A program made the position numbers and the translations under genes. Under the pieces are notes generated by a model, which was not told the origin of the DNA, made no database searches, and was given only the letters and a program-made list of their open reading frames with translations. Source: Diphasiastrum complanatum (Eukaryota; Streptophyta; Lycopodiopsida; Lycopodiales; Lycopodiaceae). From it: a DNA stretch of 64,000 nt. The stretch spans positions 49,360,908 through 49,424,907 of the forward strand of contig CM055106.1 of NCBI GenBank assembly GCA_029204225.1, given 5' to 3'. This document shows positions 54,673 to 63,795 of the stretch, piece by piece (positions within the stretch are counted from its first letter, which is position 1; every line of letters starts with the position of its first letter).

Positions 54673-54822
54673 CTTTGTGCAACTATCAGCACTTGCACGA
54701 GAACGATTGGCAGGACCCTGATAATGGATGTCTGCAGTTACTGGTTTCCCATCAACAATACACAAGCCCTGATCACCTATATCGAATCGTAACAGACTTC
54801 CGGGTTTCAGGTACCTGGCACT
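54673..54822 (-). CDS. Candidate internal exon of the same gene
   Basis: Exactly 50 codons between the acceptor CTGTACAG|AGTG (54822) and the donor CAAAG|GTAC (54673): SARYLKPGSLLRFDIGDQGL, CIVDGKPVTADIHYQGPA, NRSRASADSCTK. Looks like a small beta-rich domain. Both phases are 0. The upstream exon was not found in 54.9-59.9 kb, which is filled with hAT sequence and repeats. Function unknown. Confidence 0.5.
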
Positions 54823-55174
54823 CTGTACAGATGGTTTCAAACGTGGTGTTAGCAATCATAAAGATCCAATAAAAACTTTTTCCTGGGTCAAAATATTAAT
54901 TAGCTTAAAAGCAACCACCATCATGCATCCAATCTTCAAGATAGAAACCAAATTACTTCAATCCTAATGTGATGTGTGTCTATTCTTGCAAAATTTCGTG
55001 TTTGTCTAGACTCATCCAATTCTTAAAATTTATTCTGATTACTGTCACAAATGAGATAGACAGATCCATATATACACATGAATGTATACGTTTACATCTT
55101 CATATACAGATATGCATACCTTACACACATGCATGCAAGCAAGCACTCATGTGTATCCACATATTTTGCACAGA

Positions 55175-55175
<1 letters not shown>
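54823..55175. other. No gene recognised
   Basis: Presumed intron of the minus-strand gene; no further exon seen. Confidence 0.4.

Positions 55176-55228
<53 letters not shown>
55176..55228. repeat. (GT)n microsatellite
   Basis: Pure TG dinucleotides for 53 bp. Confidence 0.98.
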
Positions 55229-55230
<2 letters not shown>

Positions 55231-55236
55231 ATATCA

Positions 55237-55590
55237 GGCATATCCATGATATGCTTTCTTGCTTTCCCGTGTGAACTAGTTTCTAGACGAGAACAAATTT
55301 TTGTTCGAGCTTTATCATCAGATGATTCATCTCCACTCCAATATGATTCTCATCATATAAGACATAGCAGTGTGTAGATCTTGTGGCTCCCTGTATTCTA
55401 ACCTAACAGTGACCCTGAATCATAACCTAACCTAACCTGACTTGACCCTGAATCATACTCATGTACAAAGAGTTTGAGGATGATACAGAAGTGGAGATGA
55501 ATCATCTGATGATAAAGCTTGAACAAAATTTTGTTCTCGTCTGGAAACTAGTTCACACAGGAAAGCAAGAAAGCACATCACGGATATGCC
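55237..55590. repeat. Inverted repeat, arms about 101 bp, loop about 150 bp
   Basis: The left arm 55237-55337 (GGCATATCCATGATATGC ... GATGATTCATCTCCACT) is repeated inverted at 55490-55590, with about ten differences. The loop holds CCTAACCTAAC and two copies of TGACCCTGAATCATA. No coding on either strand; a foldback element or hairpin RNA source is possible. Confidence 0.85.
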
Positions 55591-55989
55591 GGACACAGAT
55601 GCTTGCTCTTCTTGCCAAAGAGAGAGAGAGAGAGAGTGAGAGAGCGAGGGAGAGTTTGCTTGTCAAAATTACAAATTGTTTGCTCTTTCAAGCTCGTTTG
55701 GTGGTATCTCAATTATGGGAGGCATGGGCAGTGGGTAGGTTTTTGGTACCTTTTTCATTTTTTTTTAACCGGAGAGGGCAGGCAGTCGTCGTCCACCCCC
55801 TGATAATTAATTCCGGGGGGGGGGGGGGGTAGGGAGAGGAAAATTTATTTGAATTGTTTTTGGGCATGTGGGAGCGAGCGTGGAGGGGCCTATTTTTTTT
55901 TTTTTTGGGTAAAAAAAAAATGCGTCTGGGGTGGACTCGTCCCCGGGCGCGCGTTCGCGCCCAGGGTCCACTTCCTTATATATTTAGAA
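55591..55989. other. Low-complexity stretch, no gene
   Basis: A (GA)n run (55619-55636), G and A homopolymers near 55816-55830 and 55911, and TGCGTCTGGG...GTCCACT-type GC-rich DNA. Open frames here are due to composition. Confidence 0.6.
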
Positions 55990-55993
55990 TTAA

Positions 55994-56508
55994 TGAACCG
56001 TTATCGGTTCACCACGGTTCTGAGAACCGTACGGTTCTTGAAAAAATTTGCCCAGAACCGTGGTGAACCATACTGATTAATTAATTAATTAATTTTTAGT
56101 TTCCCCCCCAAAAATATGCAAAAAAAGGGCCAAAAAAATCTGTGAATTATGTGAAATCTGTCAATCATCTGTATCATCTCTGAAATCATCTGTATCATCT
56201 GTCAAATGACTCAAATCATCTGTATCATCTGTCAAATCATCTTATTGATCTGTCAAATCATCTGTACATCATGTGAAATCTGTCAAATCAGTGATGATTT
56301 CAGATGATTTCACATCTGTCAAATCATCTGTATCATTTGTCAAATCATCTGTACATCATGTGAAATCTGTCAAATCTGTATCATCTGTGAATTTGGTAAT
56401 TAATTAATTAATTAATTATTAAATTAAATAGAGGAACCATACTACGGTTCAAGGAACCGTGGTACGGCTCCTTCCACGGTTCTGGGAACCGTGGGTTCTA
56501 TGATATAT
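55994..56508. mobile_element. Foldback, MITE-like element with GGTTC/GAACC clusters at both ends
   Basis: The left cluster (55994-56068) and the right cluster (56430-56500) are each built from alternating GGTTC and GAACC words, and in opposite orientation they share CACGGTTCTGRGAACCGT-like blocks. Inside are AATT-rich stretches on both sides and a tandem repeat. No coding. The build parallels the hAT ends further right, so a non-autonomous hAT relative is likely, but no target duplication was confirmed. Confidence 0.45.
56136..56395. repeat. Tandem repeat of an ATCTGTCAAATC unit (about 20 bp)
   Basis: Repeats of ATCATCTGTATCATCTGTCA with variants such as TGTACATCATGTGAA; around ten copies in 260 bp, with one short inverted patch (GATGATTTCAGATGATTTC). 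Confidence 0.9.

Positions 56509-56556
<48 letters not shown>
56508..56556. repeat. (AT)n microsatellite
   Basis: AT tract separating the GGTTC cluster on its left from the GGTACC cluster on its right. Confidence 0.97.
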
Positions 56557-56559
<3 letters not shown>

Positions 56560-56991
56560 GGCACGTGGTACCGCCATTATGGTACCGCCCTTAGGCCCGC
56601 AATACTAGGGCGGTACCATATTTATTTATTTTTTAAATATTTTCTATAATTAAAAAATGCAATTTTTATAGTAAAATAGGCCTAAAAGTTGCAAAAAAAG
56701 GTTTAGGGTGCAAAGAAAGGGGGACAGTACAGGGGGTAGGGGGCAAATACAACAACACATGGGCACTATGGGGGATCAGACCATGGGGCCAATGGGAGAG
56801 CAACACATGGGGGCAAGTACAGCGTCACATGGAGGGATCATCAGCAACTGCACATGGGCAAACAGGTTCTGGGGATAAATAGGCACTCACAATGCCATTG
56901 TGAGAGGCATTTTCAGAGGCTGTGAGAGAGCCAGTGAGAGCCAATGAGAGCCAGTGAGAGACTGTGCGAGCCTGTTTGAGAACCAAGGTGT

Positions 56992-57069
56992 TGTGAGAGG
57001 AGGTTGGTGTATGTGCATGCCAACCTACGGCTTGTGAAGAAGCTGAGAGAGACCGGGGAGCCCATACAG
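56992..57069 (+). pseudogene. hAT1 transposase: end of the dimerisation domain
   Basis: CERRLVYVHANLRLVKK then LRETGEPIQ up to the donor ACAG|GTAATG. 'LVYVHxNLRL' is the signature close to the C-terminus of plant hAT transposases. A stop lies directly upstream in the same frame, and preceding sequence is a short GAGAGCCAGT repeat, so the exon is truncated. Confidence 0.75.
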
Positions 57070-57328
57070 GTAATGAATCGTGATTCATGATTAAATCATT
57101 AATCTGAATTCTATAGAGTCTACTATCTAGTATGTACCATGAATCATGATTTGTCTAGATAGTAAAGTCTAGACTCTACACTAAGAAGTTAGAACCTTCA
57201 GGCTTCAAGTTTCAACTTTCAACTTTCAACGTTTACATTTCAAATTTGCTATTTTTTTTAAATCGTTTAGAAGTACTTACTATTGAGAATCGAAATCTTG
57301 GTTTGATTTCAATTTTCGTACTAAGTAG

Positions 57329-57437
57329 GTTAATCCCGATGAGATCGATGTGGCAAAGGTTCCGGACTTGCCACCAAGATCACAAGAGGAGGAGGATGTC
57401 TATGCTCTACTCCATCGGGCGGCCTTAGCAGCTGCAG
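57329..57437 (+). pseudogene. hAT1 transposase: penultimate exon
   Basis: Acceptor AAGTAG|GTTAATC, then VNPDEIDVAKVPDLPPRSQE, EEDVYALLHRAALAAA, donor GCAG|GTTGAT. Phase 0 in, phase 1 out, matching both neighbours. Acidic; follows the dimerisation domain. Confidence 0.75.
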
Positions 57438-57658
57438 GTTGATTTTGATGCCCAATTCCCCGATTCACTGCGTAACGCGTTACATTAGTAGGCTTTTAGT
57501 ACTTTGAAGTTTTGTAGATATACTAGATAGTAGATTACTAGATTGTAAATTGTAATTACTAATTTGTAATTTGTAAATTGTAAGTTAAAACTTAAAAGTA
57601 ATATGACATGTCGAGACTCGAGCCTAAGTCCTGATTCCACCTTGTGTGCATTGCGCAG

Positions 57659-57903
57659 GGCCTACCACTCGAGCTGCAGCACGCAGGACCAGGAGCCTAG
57701 GAGAGGGCCCGAGCCATGCAGCAGTCTCAGACACCTCTGAGAGTCCCTCTAGCTCTGACTCAGATGAGGAATCCGCCAATGAGGGTGAGGGATCGGATGA
57801 GGAGGATGAGGGTGACTCTGATGATGGGGAGGATGACATTGAGCCTGAGGACATGCCAGTGCCTCCACGACGACAGCGTCCGAGGCGGGCAACTAGAGGC
57901 TAG
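57659..57903 (+). pseudogene. hAT1 transposase: last exon with acidic tail
   Basis: Acceptor GCGCAG|GGCC, then GPTTRAAARRTRSLGEGPSH, a Ser/Asp/Glu-rich tail (SSSDSDEESANEGEG; DDGEDDIEPEDMPVPP) and a basic end RRQRPRRATRG, TAG at 57901-57903. The splice phase fits the preceding exon exactly. The exon itself is undamaged; the element is dead for lack of the catalytic part. hAT3 probably ends the same way beyond the window. Confidence 0.75.
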
Positions 57904-58480
57904 AGCCTGGATGGGCATTGAGGGGGCGGGGGGGGGGGGGCACTCAGTACTCACTGCTCAGCATAGATCATAGATGATAGTTATTAGTGGCATACTCTAG
58001 GCTAAGGGCTCTAGCATAGTAGTTATACATATTACTGTTTACATATGACAGTTGACTTCAACTCATGGGGCCTCAGGCTTGAGCCTTGAGGGCCGAGGCC
58101 ACGCTTGACACTCTTGTTATTTATGCAGCATGATAGCATCATTGTTTTTACTTTAAACTTTAAAGTTTAAACTTTTGACTCTTGAATTGTAATTTGTGAT
58201 TCATTGATTTGTAAATTGTTAGTAGTTACTAGTTAGAACTTACTACTTACTACTTAGAAGTTAAAACTTAGTGCCAACTTGAAGTTACTTCCAAGTTAGT
58301 GGTCAGTGCATTGTAATTTGTAATTTGTAATTTGTAAGTTGTAACTTGTAACTTGTAAGTACTAACTAGTAACTTCTAAGTACTAAGTAGTAAGTAGTAA
58401 GTTGAAAGTTCTATAGATAATAGTTATTAGAATTTAGTTTGTATCTTTATTGTTTACAATTTTTGGAAGTTCTTGGATGT
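57904..58480. repeat. hAT1 3' flank: TTGTAA / AAGTACTTA word field
   Basis: Dense runs of near-repeats such as TTGTAATTTGTAATTTG, AACTTGTAACTTGTAAG and AAGTACTAAGTAGTAAG, most compact at 58170-58410. Related words also occur in the introns at 57130-57240 and 57525-57600. Subterminal motif clusters bind hAT transposase in known elements; that function here is inferred. Confidence 0.6.
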
Positions 58481-58717
58481 TTGAAAATTGAGACTGTAAT
58501 ATGTATGATGAATGGTGACAATATCAATAATTGACTGAGGAAAGTGTCAAGTGACCAATGACCACATACTGATACAGTATACTACAGCTTCTCCTCTTGA
58601 ATTGCATTCTCTAGAGCATTCTCATGAAATTGGATGTATCTACTTGTTACCGGACTGTCTATGACATGTGTAAACCCTCAAAAACACATTCAAAAAAAAA
58701 AAAACCTAAAAAAAAAG
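58481..58717. other. No gene recognised
   Basis: Gap between hAT1 and hAT2, ending in A-rich runs. Confidence 0.5.
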
Positions 58718-58780
58718 CCCGTTTCGAACCAGAACCAGTCGTTTCAAACGCGTTTCGAAACGACGTATGAAACGAGCCCC
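58718..58780. repeat. GTTTCGAAAC palindrome cluster
   Basis: CGTTTCGAACCAG, CGTTTCAAACG, CGTTTCGAAACG and ATGAAACGAG crowd into 60 bp at the left edge of hAT2. Confidence 0.85.
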
Positions 58781-58787
58781 TGAAACA

Positions 58788-59614
58788 TTGCTCCAGAACT
58801 GGTCTCCCCTCACCGTGGAAGAAAAGTACTCCCCATTCTCTGTGCGCTGAAACGTACTGGCACACCAAAGATCGATGGCAACCACCTGTAGAAGTTGTGC
58901 CCTACACCTGATCAAACGGGATGGGTGCAGCAGCATAAGTGGGATGCACTGGAGGGGCAACATCTGGCATGAGATACAAAAATTGCTGGCTAGGGACGTC
59001 ATCCAGATGGGAAGGGAGGGAGGAAGAGATCTCCTCAACATCCTCGAAGGCCTTGTCACTAGCATCCTAAGCCTGCTCGGGTGGCGGAGAGTCCATGAGG
59101 AAATCGTAAACTGAGGGCGTGCGAGCAACAGGAGGTGGCGGTGGAACCGTAGTGGCAACTGGTGGACGCGAGGGGACGGGTCCACCGGAATGGGTGCAGA
59201 TGGGGGTGCGTGTGGCGGAACTGTCTAAGGGGGATGAGGGGCAATGGGACGGGACGAGGATGCACTCCCTCTCCTCGTGCGTGCCAGCCAAGCAGGCAGC
59301 AACTCGGGGTCAGCCACATAAGGAGCGGTGCAAAACCGGAGAACACCCTCCGTAATGGTGTTCTCCCCCCCCCGCCACAAGACGTGGCCCGTAGGTGTCC
59401 AGTAGTCGCTGCCTGACGGGGACGGACATGCTGCCACAAGGGGCAGAATCCGTGCACCGAGCAGGTGGCCTTTAAGGTGAGTGAGGGACGCAGTGAATTC
59501 GACTAGGCAATACCGGCAACGCACGACCTTTGCACCGGTCTTGTTGGTCTTGTCGGCAACCTGCCTGACAACGTCCACCTCGTCCCACAGATTAGCAACG
59601 TTGGACTGCACCAT
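58788..59614 (-). pseudogene. hAT2 transposase remnant
   Basis: Starts at ATG 59614: MVQSNVANLWDEVDVVRQVA, DKTNKTGAKVVRCRYCLVEF, LTHLKGHLLGA (BED finger), close to hAT3. Bases are missing after GARI, so residues of about 55-85 are read in a wrong frame (LPLVAACPSPSG) before ENTITEGVLRFCTAPYV restores it. The Pro-rich linker is shifted. Near 58917 it jumps from HPTYAAAPIP to the hAT3 equivalent of residue 534 (LIRCRAQLLQ in hAT3), removing about 890 bp with the catalytic core. Confidence 0.85.
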
Positions 59615-59715
59615 TGTGATGGAGAAAACTAGGGAAAAAATGCAGAGGAAGCTAAAGCTGGAAAGCTGAAAAAAAAACAGCAGGGTTTAAGTGTTGGAGA
59701 GACGCCGAAAATGGG

Positions 59716-59890
59716 CGAAGGCAGGGCGAGGCAAAACACACATAAGACAGGGCGGGGCATATCACGCGTTCTGTGGGCAAAGGCAGGGCGAGGCAAATTG
59801 GACGTAATGCAGGGCGACGCAAATCGGACACAAGGGAGCGAAGAGGGCTAAAAACAGCAGCGAAGGCAGGGCAGCGAGGGCAGAATATTT
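59716..59890. repeat. Degenerate GGCAGGGCGAGGCAAA repeat in the hAT2 leader
   Basis: At least five degenerate copies of GGCAGGGCGAGGCAAA spaced about 35-45 bp apart. hAT3 has the same words (CGCCCTGCCTT) in its leader at 61625-61740, less regularly. Confidence 0.7.
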
Positions 59891-59928
59891 TCTGGGAGAG
59901 ACGAACTGAGGGGGGAGGGTAGATTTAC

Positions 59929-59985
59929 GAAGATGACTTCACAAGCTCATCCTCACTCTTAGGATGAGGAGTAAACCTCGGCGGT
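59929..59985 (-). CDS. Candidate exon of the minus-strand non-transposon gene
   Basis: Acceptor GTTATTAG|ACCG at 59985, then PPRFTPHPKSEDELVKSS and the donor TCTTC|GTAAAT at 59929. It completes the split Arg codon of the exon ending at 60168, so the two join in frame. Hydrophilic loop-like sequence. An alternative acceptor at 60022 (TTTCAG) gives a frame with AVCFGPPHKVI but does not match the phase. Confidence 0.4.
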
Positions 59986-60167
59986 CTAATAACTTTATGT
60001 GGTGGGCCGAAACAGACGGCACCTGAAATTGCACACACATGTGCTTGATTATGCACATGTACTGAGGCTGCTTGGTATATGACAGGGACGGTGTAAGTGA
60101 AAGTCAGTTTGAGCATGTTTTGCAAATAGAACTTCAAGCAATGAAGAAGCTCAGCTTCTATACTTAC

Positions 60168-60288
60168 CTGCTATCTTTGAAAACATCTAAGTGAGGTCTC
60201 AATAGTCTGAGAATGGTGTTGATTGGGCCCATGCAAGAGAACTTCACAAAGGACACTGCCTTTGGTAAGGTTGAAAAGAAGGGACGTA
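60168..60288 (-). CDS. Candidate exon of the minus-strand non-transposon gene
   Basis: Between the acceptor CTACAG|TACG (60288) and a consensus donor GCAG|GTAAGT (60168): RPFFSTLPKAVSFVKFSCMG, PINTILRLLRPHLDVFKDS. 121 bases, entering after one base of a codon and leaving after two. Amphipathic helical; no family recognised. With 59929-59985 it forms a two-exon block; the hAT copies would lie in the following intron. Confidence 0.45.
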
Positions 60289-60419
60289 CTGTAGTGAGCA
60301 TTCATGTCAATGCCCAAGATAGCATGGGACACCATTACACGACATTTTCATGGGATGGAGCCTGAATCTGTTGATGCAAAGTTCTGGTGTGCATCCCAAG
60401 GTTTAACGAGATAGCTTCA

Positions 60420-60827
60420 ATTTAAGTGTAGGACAATTCCAAACCTGCCAGATCCGACAGATTCGTTATGGCTTGTGCCGCTCCTCCCCGCCCCATCATT
60501 GCGAGGCGCTCCGTCACGAGGTGCGCGGCCAAGGACAGTAGGAGGAGCCGAATACTCAATTTCCAGAGTAGCCTCTTCGCCCAATCAAAACATCTCGTCC
60601 GCCCACTCTTTCAGTCGGCAAGAATAGTCTGCCATCGTCGCCGCTAGCTCCTCACCTCTTAGCTCGCCCTCGAACGCCATTCTTGTCATCTCCTAGTTGG
60701 TTTCTTCTTCAAAGGCCCTAGCGTTCGCCTCCCACTCCACATGCTCTCTTTGGCGCCGTAGTCTTTGCCCTATTTCCCTGTTTGTTGGCTCGTGCGGTTG
60801 TTGGGAGTGTCGTTGGCGATGATCCAT
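60420..60827 (-). pseudogene. Decayed GC-rich minus-strand frame next to the (CT)n tract
   Basis: ATG at 60827: [40 protein letters not shown], then a TAG after EEETN, MTRMAFEGELRGEELAATMA, DYSCRLKEWADEMF, a TGA, LGEEATLEIEYSAPPTVLG, and a stop after FGIVLHLN. One frame throughout, with two in-frame stops, so it is a decayed protein rather than noise. Charged, helical, unrecognised. It starts directly downstream (minus strand) of the GA/CT microsatellite. Confidence 0.4.
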
Positions 60828-60948
<121 letters not shown>

Positions 60949-61067
60949 CTCCTATTCCCTAAACGCAAGCACACACTGTAATCTATTAATACCTCACACA
61001 CGCACACAAATCAAAACACACGCACCCACCCACATGTACACCTCTCCCTCTCTCTCCCTCCCTCCCT

Positions 61068-61106
<39 letters not shown>

Positions 61107-61340
61107 GGGGGTCCGCGCGCCCATTTTTTTGTTTTCCTTTTTTTTAAATGCGTCCGGGTCCCGGGCTCGCACCCGAGACCCGGACGCGCCCAGACGCTGG
61201 ACACGTCCAGCCTAAAAATAAATAAATAAATAAATAAAAAGGGGCGCGTCCGACCCCACGCCCGGGGGCCGGGCGCAGACGCAAAATGGCCGGCCCGAAC
61301 CCTCATGTCTGAGATATATATATATATATATATATATATC

Positions 61341-61391
61341 ATAGGTCCCGCGGTACTGGGTACCGCGGGACCGTACTGGTACCGCGGTACC

Positions 61392-61438
<47 letters not shown>

Positions 61439-61525
61439 TAGGTCCCGCGGTACTGGGTACCGCGGATCCCGGTACCGCGGGACCATACTGGTACCGCGGT
61501 ACCATGATGGTACCGCGGTACCACA
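61341..61525. repeat. CCGCGGTACC palindrome cluster, duplicated around a TA tract
   Basis: GGTCCCGCGGTACTGGGTAC, CCGCGGGACC and GGTACCGCGGTACC occur at 61345-61393 and again at 61441-61525, on either side of a TA tract (61395-61437). The right set has extra GGTACCGCGGTACC copies. Confidence 0.9.
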
Positions 61526-61807
61526 ATATAATAATATATTTATTATTTAATATTTTTTTTAATTTTTTTTTACCTAAACCTACCCGCCCCCCTCGCATTT
61601 CCTCTGAAATTTTTTTGAGCCCTCTCCGCCCTGCCATCGCTGCTGGTTTTTCTTGCCTGCCTTTGATTCCTTGCGTCGCCCATCGCCCACGCAACGCCCT
61701 GCCTTGCATCTGATTTCCTTTGCCCTGCACTCGCCCATTTTCAGCGTCTCTCCAACAGTGAACCCTGCTGTTTTTTTTCCAGCAATCCATCCCTCATTTC
61801 ATCTGCA

Positions 61808-63681
61808 ATGGTGCAATCCGACCTTTCCGGTCTGTGGGACGAGGTAGACATTGTCAGGCGGGTTGCCGACAAGGCCAACAAGACCGGTCAGAAGATCGTG
61901 CGCTGCCGATACTGTCTCGTCGAGTTTGCTGCATCCCTCACTCGCCTTAAAGGCCATCTGCTCGGTGCACGCGCCAAAAATGGTGCCACCTTGAATGCTG
62001 CCCCTTGTGGCAGCATGACCGTCCCCGACAGGCAGCGACTACTGGACACCTACGGGCCGCGGCTCGTGGCAGGGGAGAACACCATTTCGGAGGGCGTTCT
62101 CCGATTTTGCACCGCTCCTTATGTGACTAACCCAGAGTTGCTGCCTGCTTGGCTGGCACGCACGAGGAGAGGGAGTGCATCCTCCTCTGGTCCCTTTGCC
62201 CCTCAGACAGCTCTGCCTCATGCACCCCCATCTGCTCAGATTCCGGTGGATCCCGTCCCATCGCGTCCGACAGTTGCCACTGCGGTTCCACCACCACCCA
62301 CTGTTGCTCGCACTCCACCAGTCTACGACTTTCTCATGGACTCTCCGCCACCCGAGCAGGCCCAGGATGGTACTGGGCGGGCCTTCGAGGATGTGGAAGA
62401 GATCCCTTCTTCCTTCCCTTCCCATCCGGATGACCTCCTCAGCCAGCAGTTTTCGTACCCCATGCCAGATGTTGCCCCTCCACCAGTGCACCCCACCTAT
62501 GCTGCTGCACCCATCCCTGCCAGTGCATCCCACTCTCCCCATTCCACGTCTACAGCCGATGCATCCACCAGCGCCCAGCCTGTCGCGTCATCGTCCATTC
62601 CCGTCACGGTTGGTGCACCGTGCTGGAGGTCCACCACCCGTCGTCCACCAGGGAGAGCCCTCGTGCAGCAGACCATTCGCGGCGCGCATCAGCCGCACAT
62701 GGACAGAGAGGCCACACAGGCCGTGGCCAGTCTGGTTTACGAGCTGAACCTGCCCTTTGCCATCACCGACTCTGAGCCCTTCAGAAGGGCCTTCCGCCTT
62801 GCACAGTCTGTCAGCCCTAGCTGGAGAGTCCCTAGTTCAGAGGTTGTCCGCACACACATGCTGAGGGATAGGGTCGAGTCCTTGTCTAGAGAGATGGAGC
62901 CTCTGCGTCGGCACTGGGCCACTTACGGTTGCAGCATCATGTCCGATGGCTGGACTGATGTCAGGAGGAGGCCGATCCTCAACATACTGGTCTCCAGCTG
63001 CATGGGCACACAGTTTTTGAGGGCAGTGGATTGCAGCAGGGGGGGGAGAGTCATATCTGCAGAGTTCATGTTTGATGTCATCAGGTCTTCCATCCTAGCC
63101 ATAGGCCCACAGCATGTCGTCACGGTGGTGACGGACAATGCCACGAACTGCATTCAAATGGGTGTACTGCTAGAGGCCGAGTTCCCTCATATTGTTCATA
63201 CCCCCTGTGCAGCCCACGGCATAGACCTTTTGATGGGGGACATTGGAGCACTTCCCTGGGTTAGAGCCATCGTCCGGGAGGCCCTCTTCCTGGTGACTTT
63301 TGTCACCAGAAAGAGGCGTGTTCTTGCCATGTTTCGGGTGTTTAGCCATCTGGACCTCCGTAAGCCAGCCCCCACGCGCTTTGCATTCGACTTGGTGGTC
63401 ATCGACCGTTTGATCAGGTGCAGGGCCCAGCTTCTACAGATGGTTGCCAGTGATCTTTGGGGTGCCAGTACATTTCCGCACACTGAGAATGGGGAGCACT
63501 TTTCTTCCACGGTGAGGGGAGACCAGTTCTGGAGGGATGCACAGACATTGTCAGGACTGCTTCGACCACTCTACATTGTGCTCCGCATGGCTGACAGCGA
63601 GGGGTCGACACTTGGACTGGTGTATGAGCTCATGGACCGGATTGGACAGTTCCTGCAGCTGCCCATCTTGCAGCCAGAGAG
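61808..63681 (+). CDS. hAT3 transposase, exon 1
   Basis: Open for 624 codons up to a consensus donor, GAGAG|GTAAGC. BED-type zinc finger at 31-67 (C33-X2-C36 ... RLKGH50 ... C67) for DNA binding; Pro/Ser/Ala-rich linker 121-290; DUF659-type RNase H-fold core from about 300, with GCSIMSDGWTD (first catalytic Asp380), VTDNATNC (second Asp443) and the hAT motif CAAHGIDLLMGDI (C467, H470). The catalytic Glu and dimerisation domain should lie in later exons. The start MVQSDLSGLWDEVD matches hAT2 (MVQSNVANLWDEVD), confirming the ATG. Cut-and-paste transposase acting in the nucleus. No stop or shift in the visible part. Confidence 0.93.
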
Positions 63682-63795
63682 GTAAGCGGTACAGTGTTGC
63701 AATTGACCTTTATCTTTTCAGTACTTGCTAGTTTGTTTTTCTGTCAATGTTAAGCTTTTTCGTAATGCCCTAAACCACATGCCCCTCACCTGCAG
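63682..63795 (+). other. hAT3 transposase intron 1
   Basis: 114 bp, GTAAGC donor and a CACCTGCAG acceptor; T-rich before the acceptor. In-frame stop in the intron, so it must be spliced. Confidence 0.85.

Larger units (their letters stand above)
56560..58470 (+). mobile_element. hAT1: internally deleted hAT element
   Basis: Starts with a GGTACC palindrome cluster (56566-56618) and AT-rich DNA, as hAT3 does, then jumps to the last exons of a hAT transposase (56992-57903), and ends in a long field of TTGTAA/ACTTA words (57905-58450). Most of the transposase is missing. Exact termini and an 8-bp target duplication were not found. Confidence 0.5.
58718..59928 (-). mobile_element. hAT2: internally deleted hAT copy, minus strand
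   Basis: Minus-strand copy of the hAT3 family. From right to left: GC-rich leader (59615-59928) matching the leader of hAT3, transposase start at 59614, an internal deletion near 58917, and loss of similarity near 58788, followed by a GTTTCGAAAC palindrome cluster (58718-58780). It lies head to head with hAT3. Confidence 0.75.

Noticed and set aside
54969-55377. Cys-Val repeat frames
   Set aside because: Translation of the GT microsatellite.
57624-57854. Ser-rich minus-strand frame
   Set aside because: Antisense shadow of the acidic tail of the hAT1 transposase.
61212-61790. 192-codon minus-strand frame with Tyr-Ile repeats
   Set aside because: Runs through TA tracts and palindromes; no protein features outside low complexity.
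62039-63611. Several minus-strand and alternate-frame frames opposite hAT3
   Set aside because: Shadows of a GC-rich, well-supported transposase exon.
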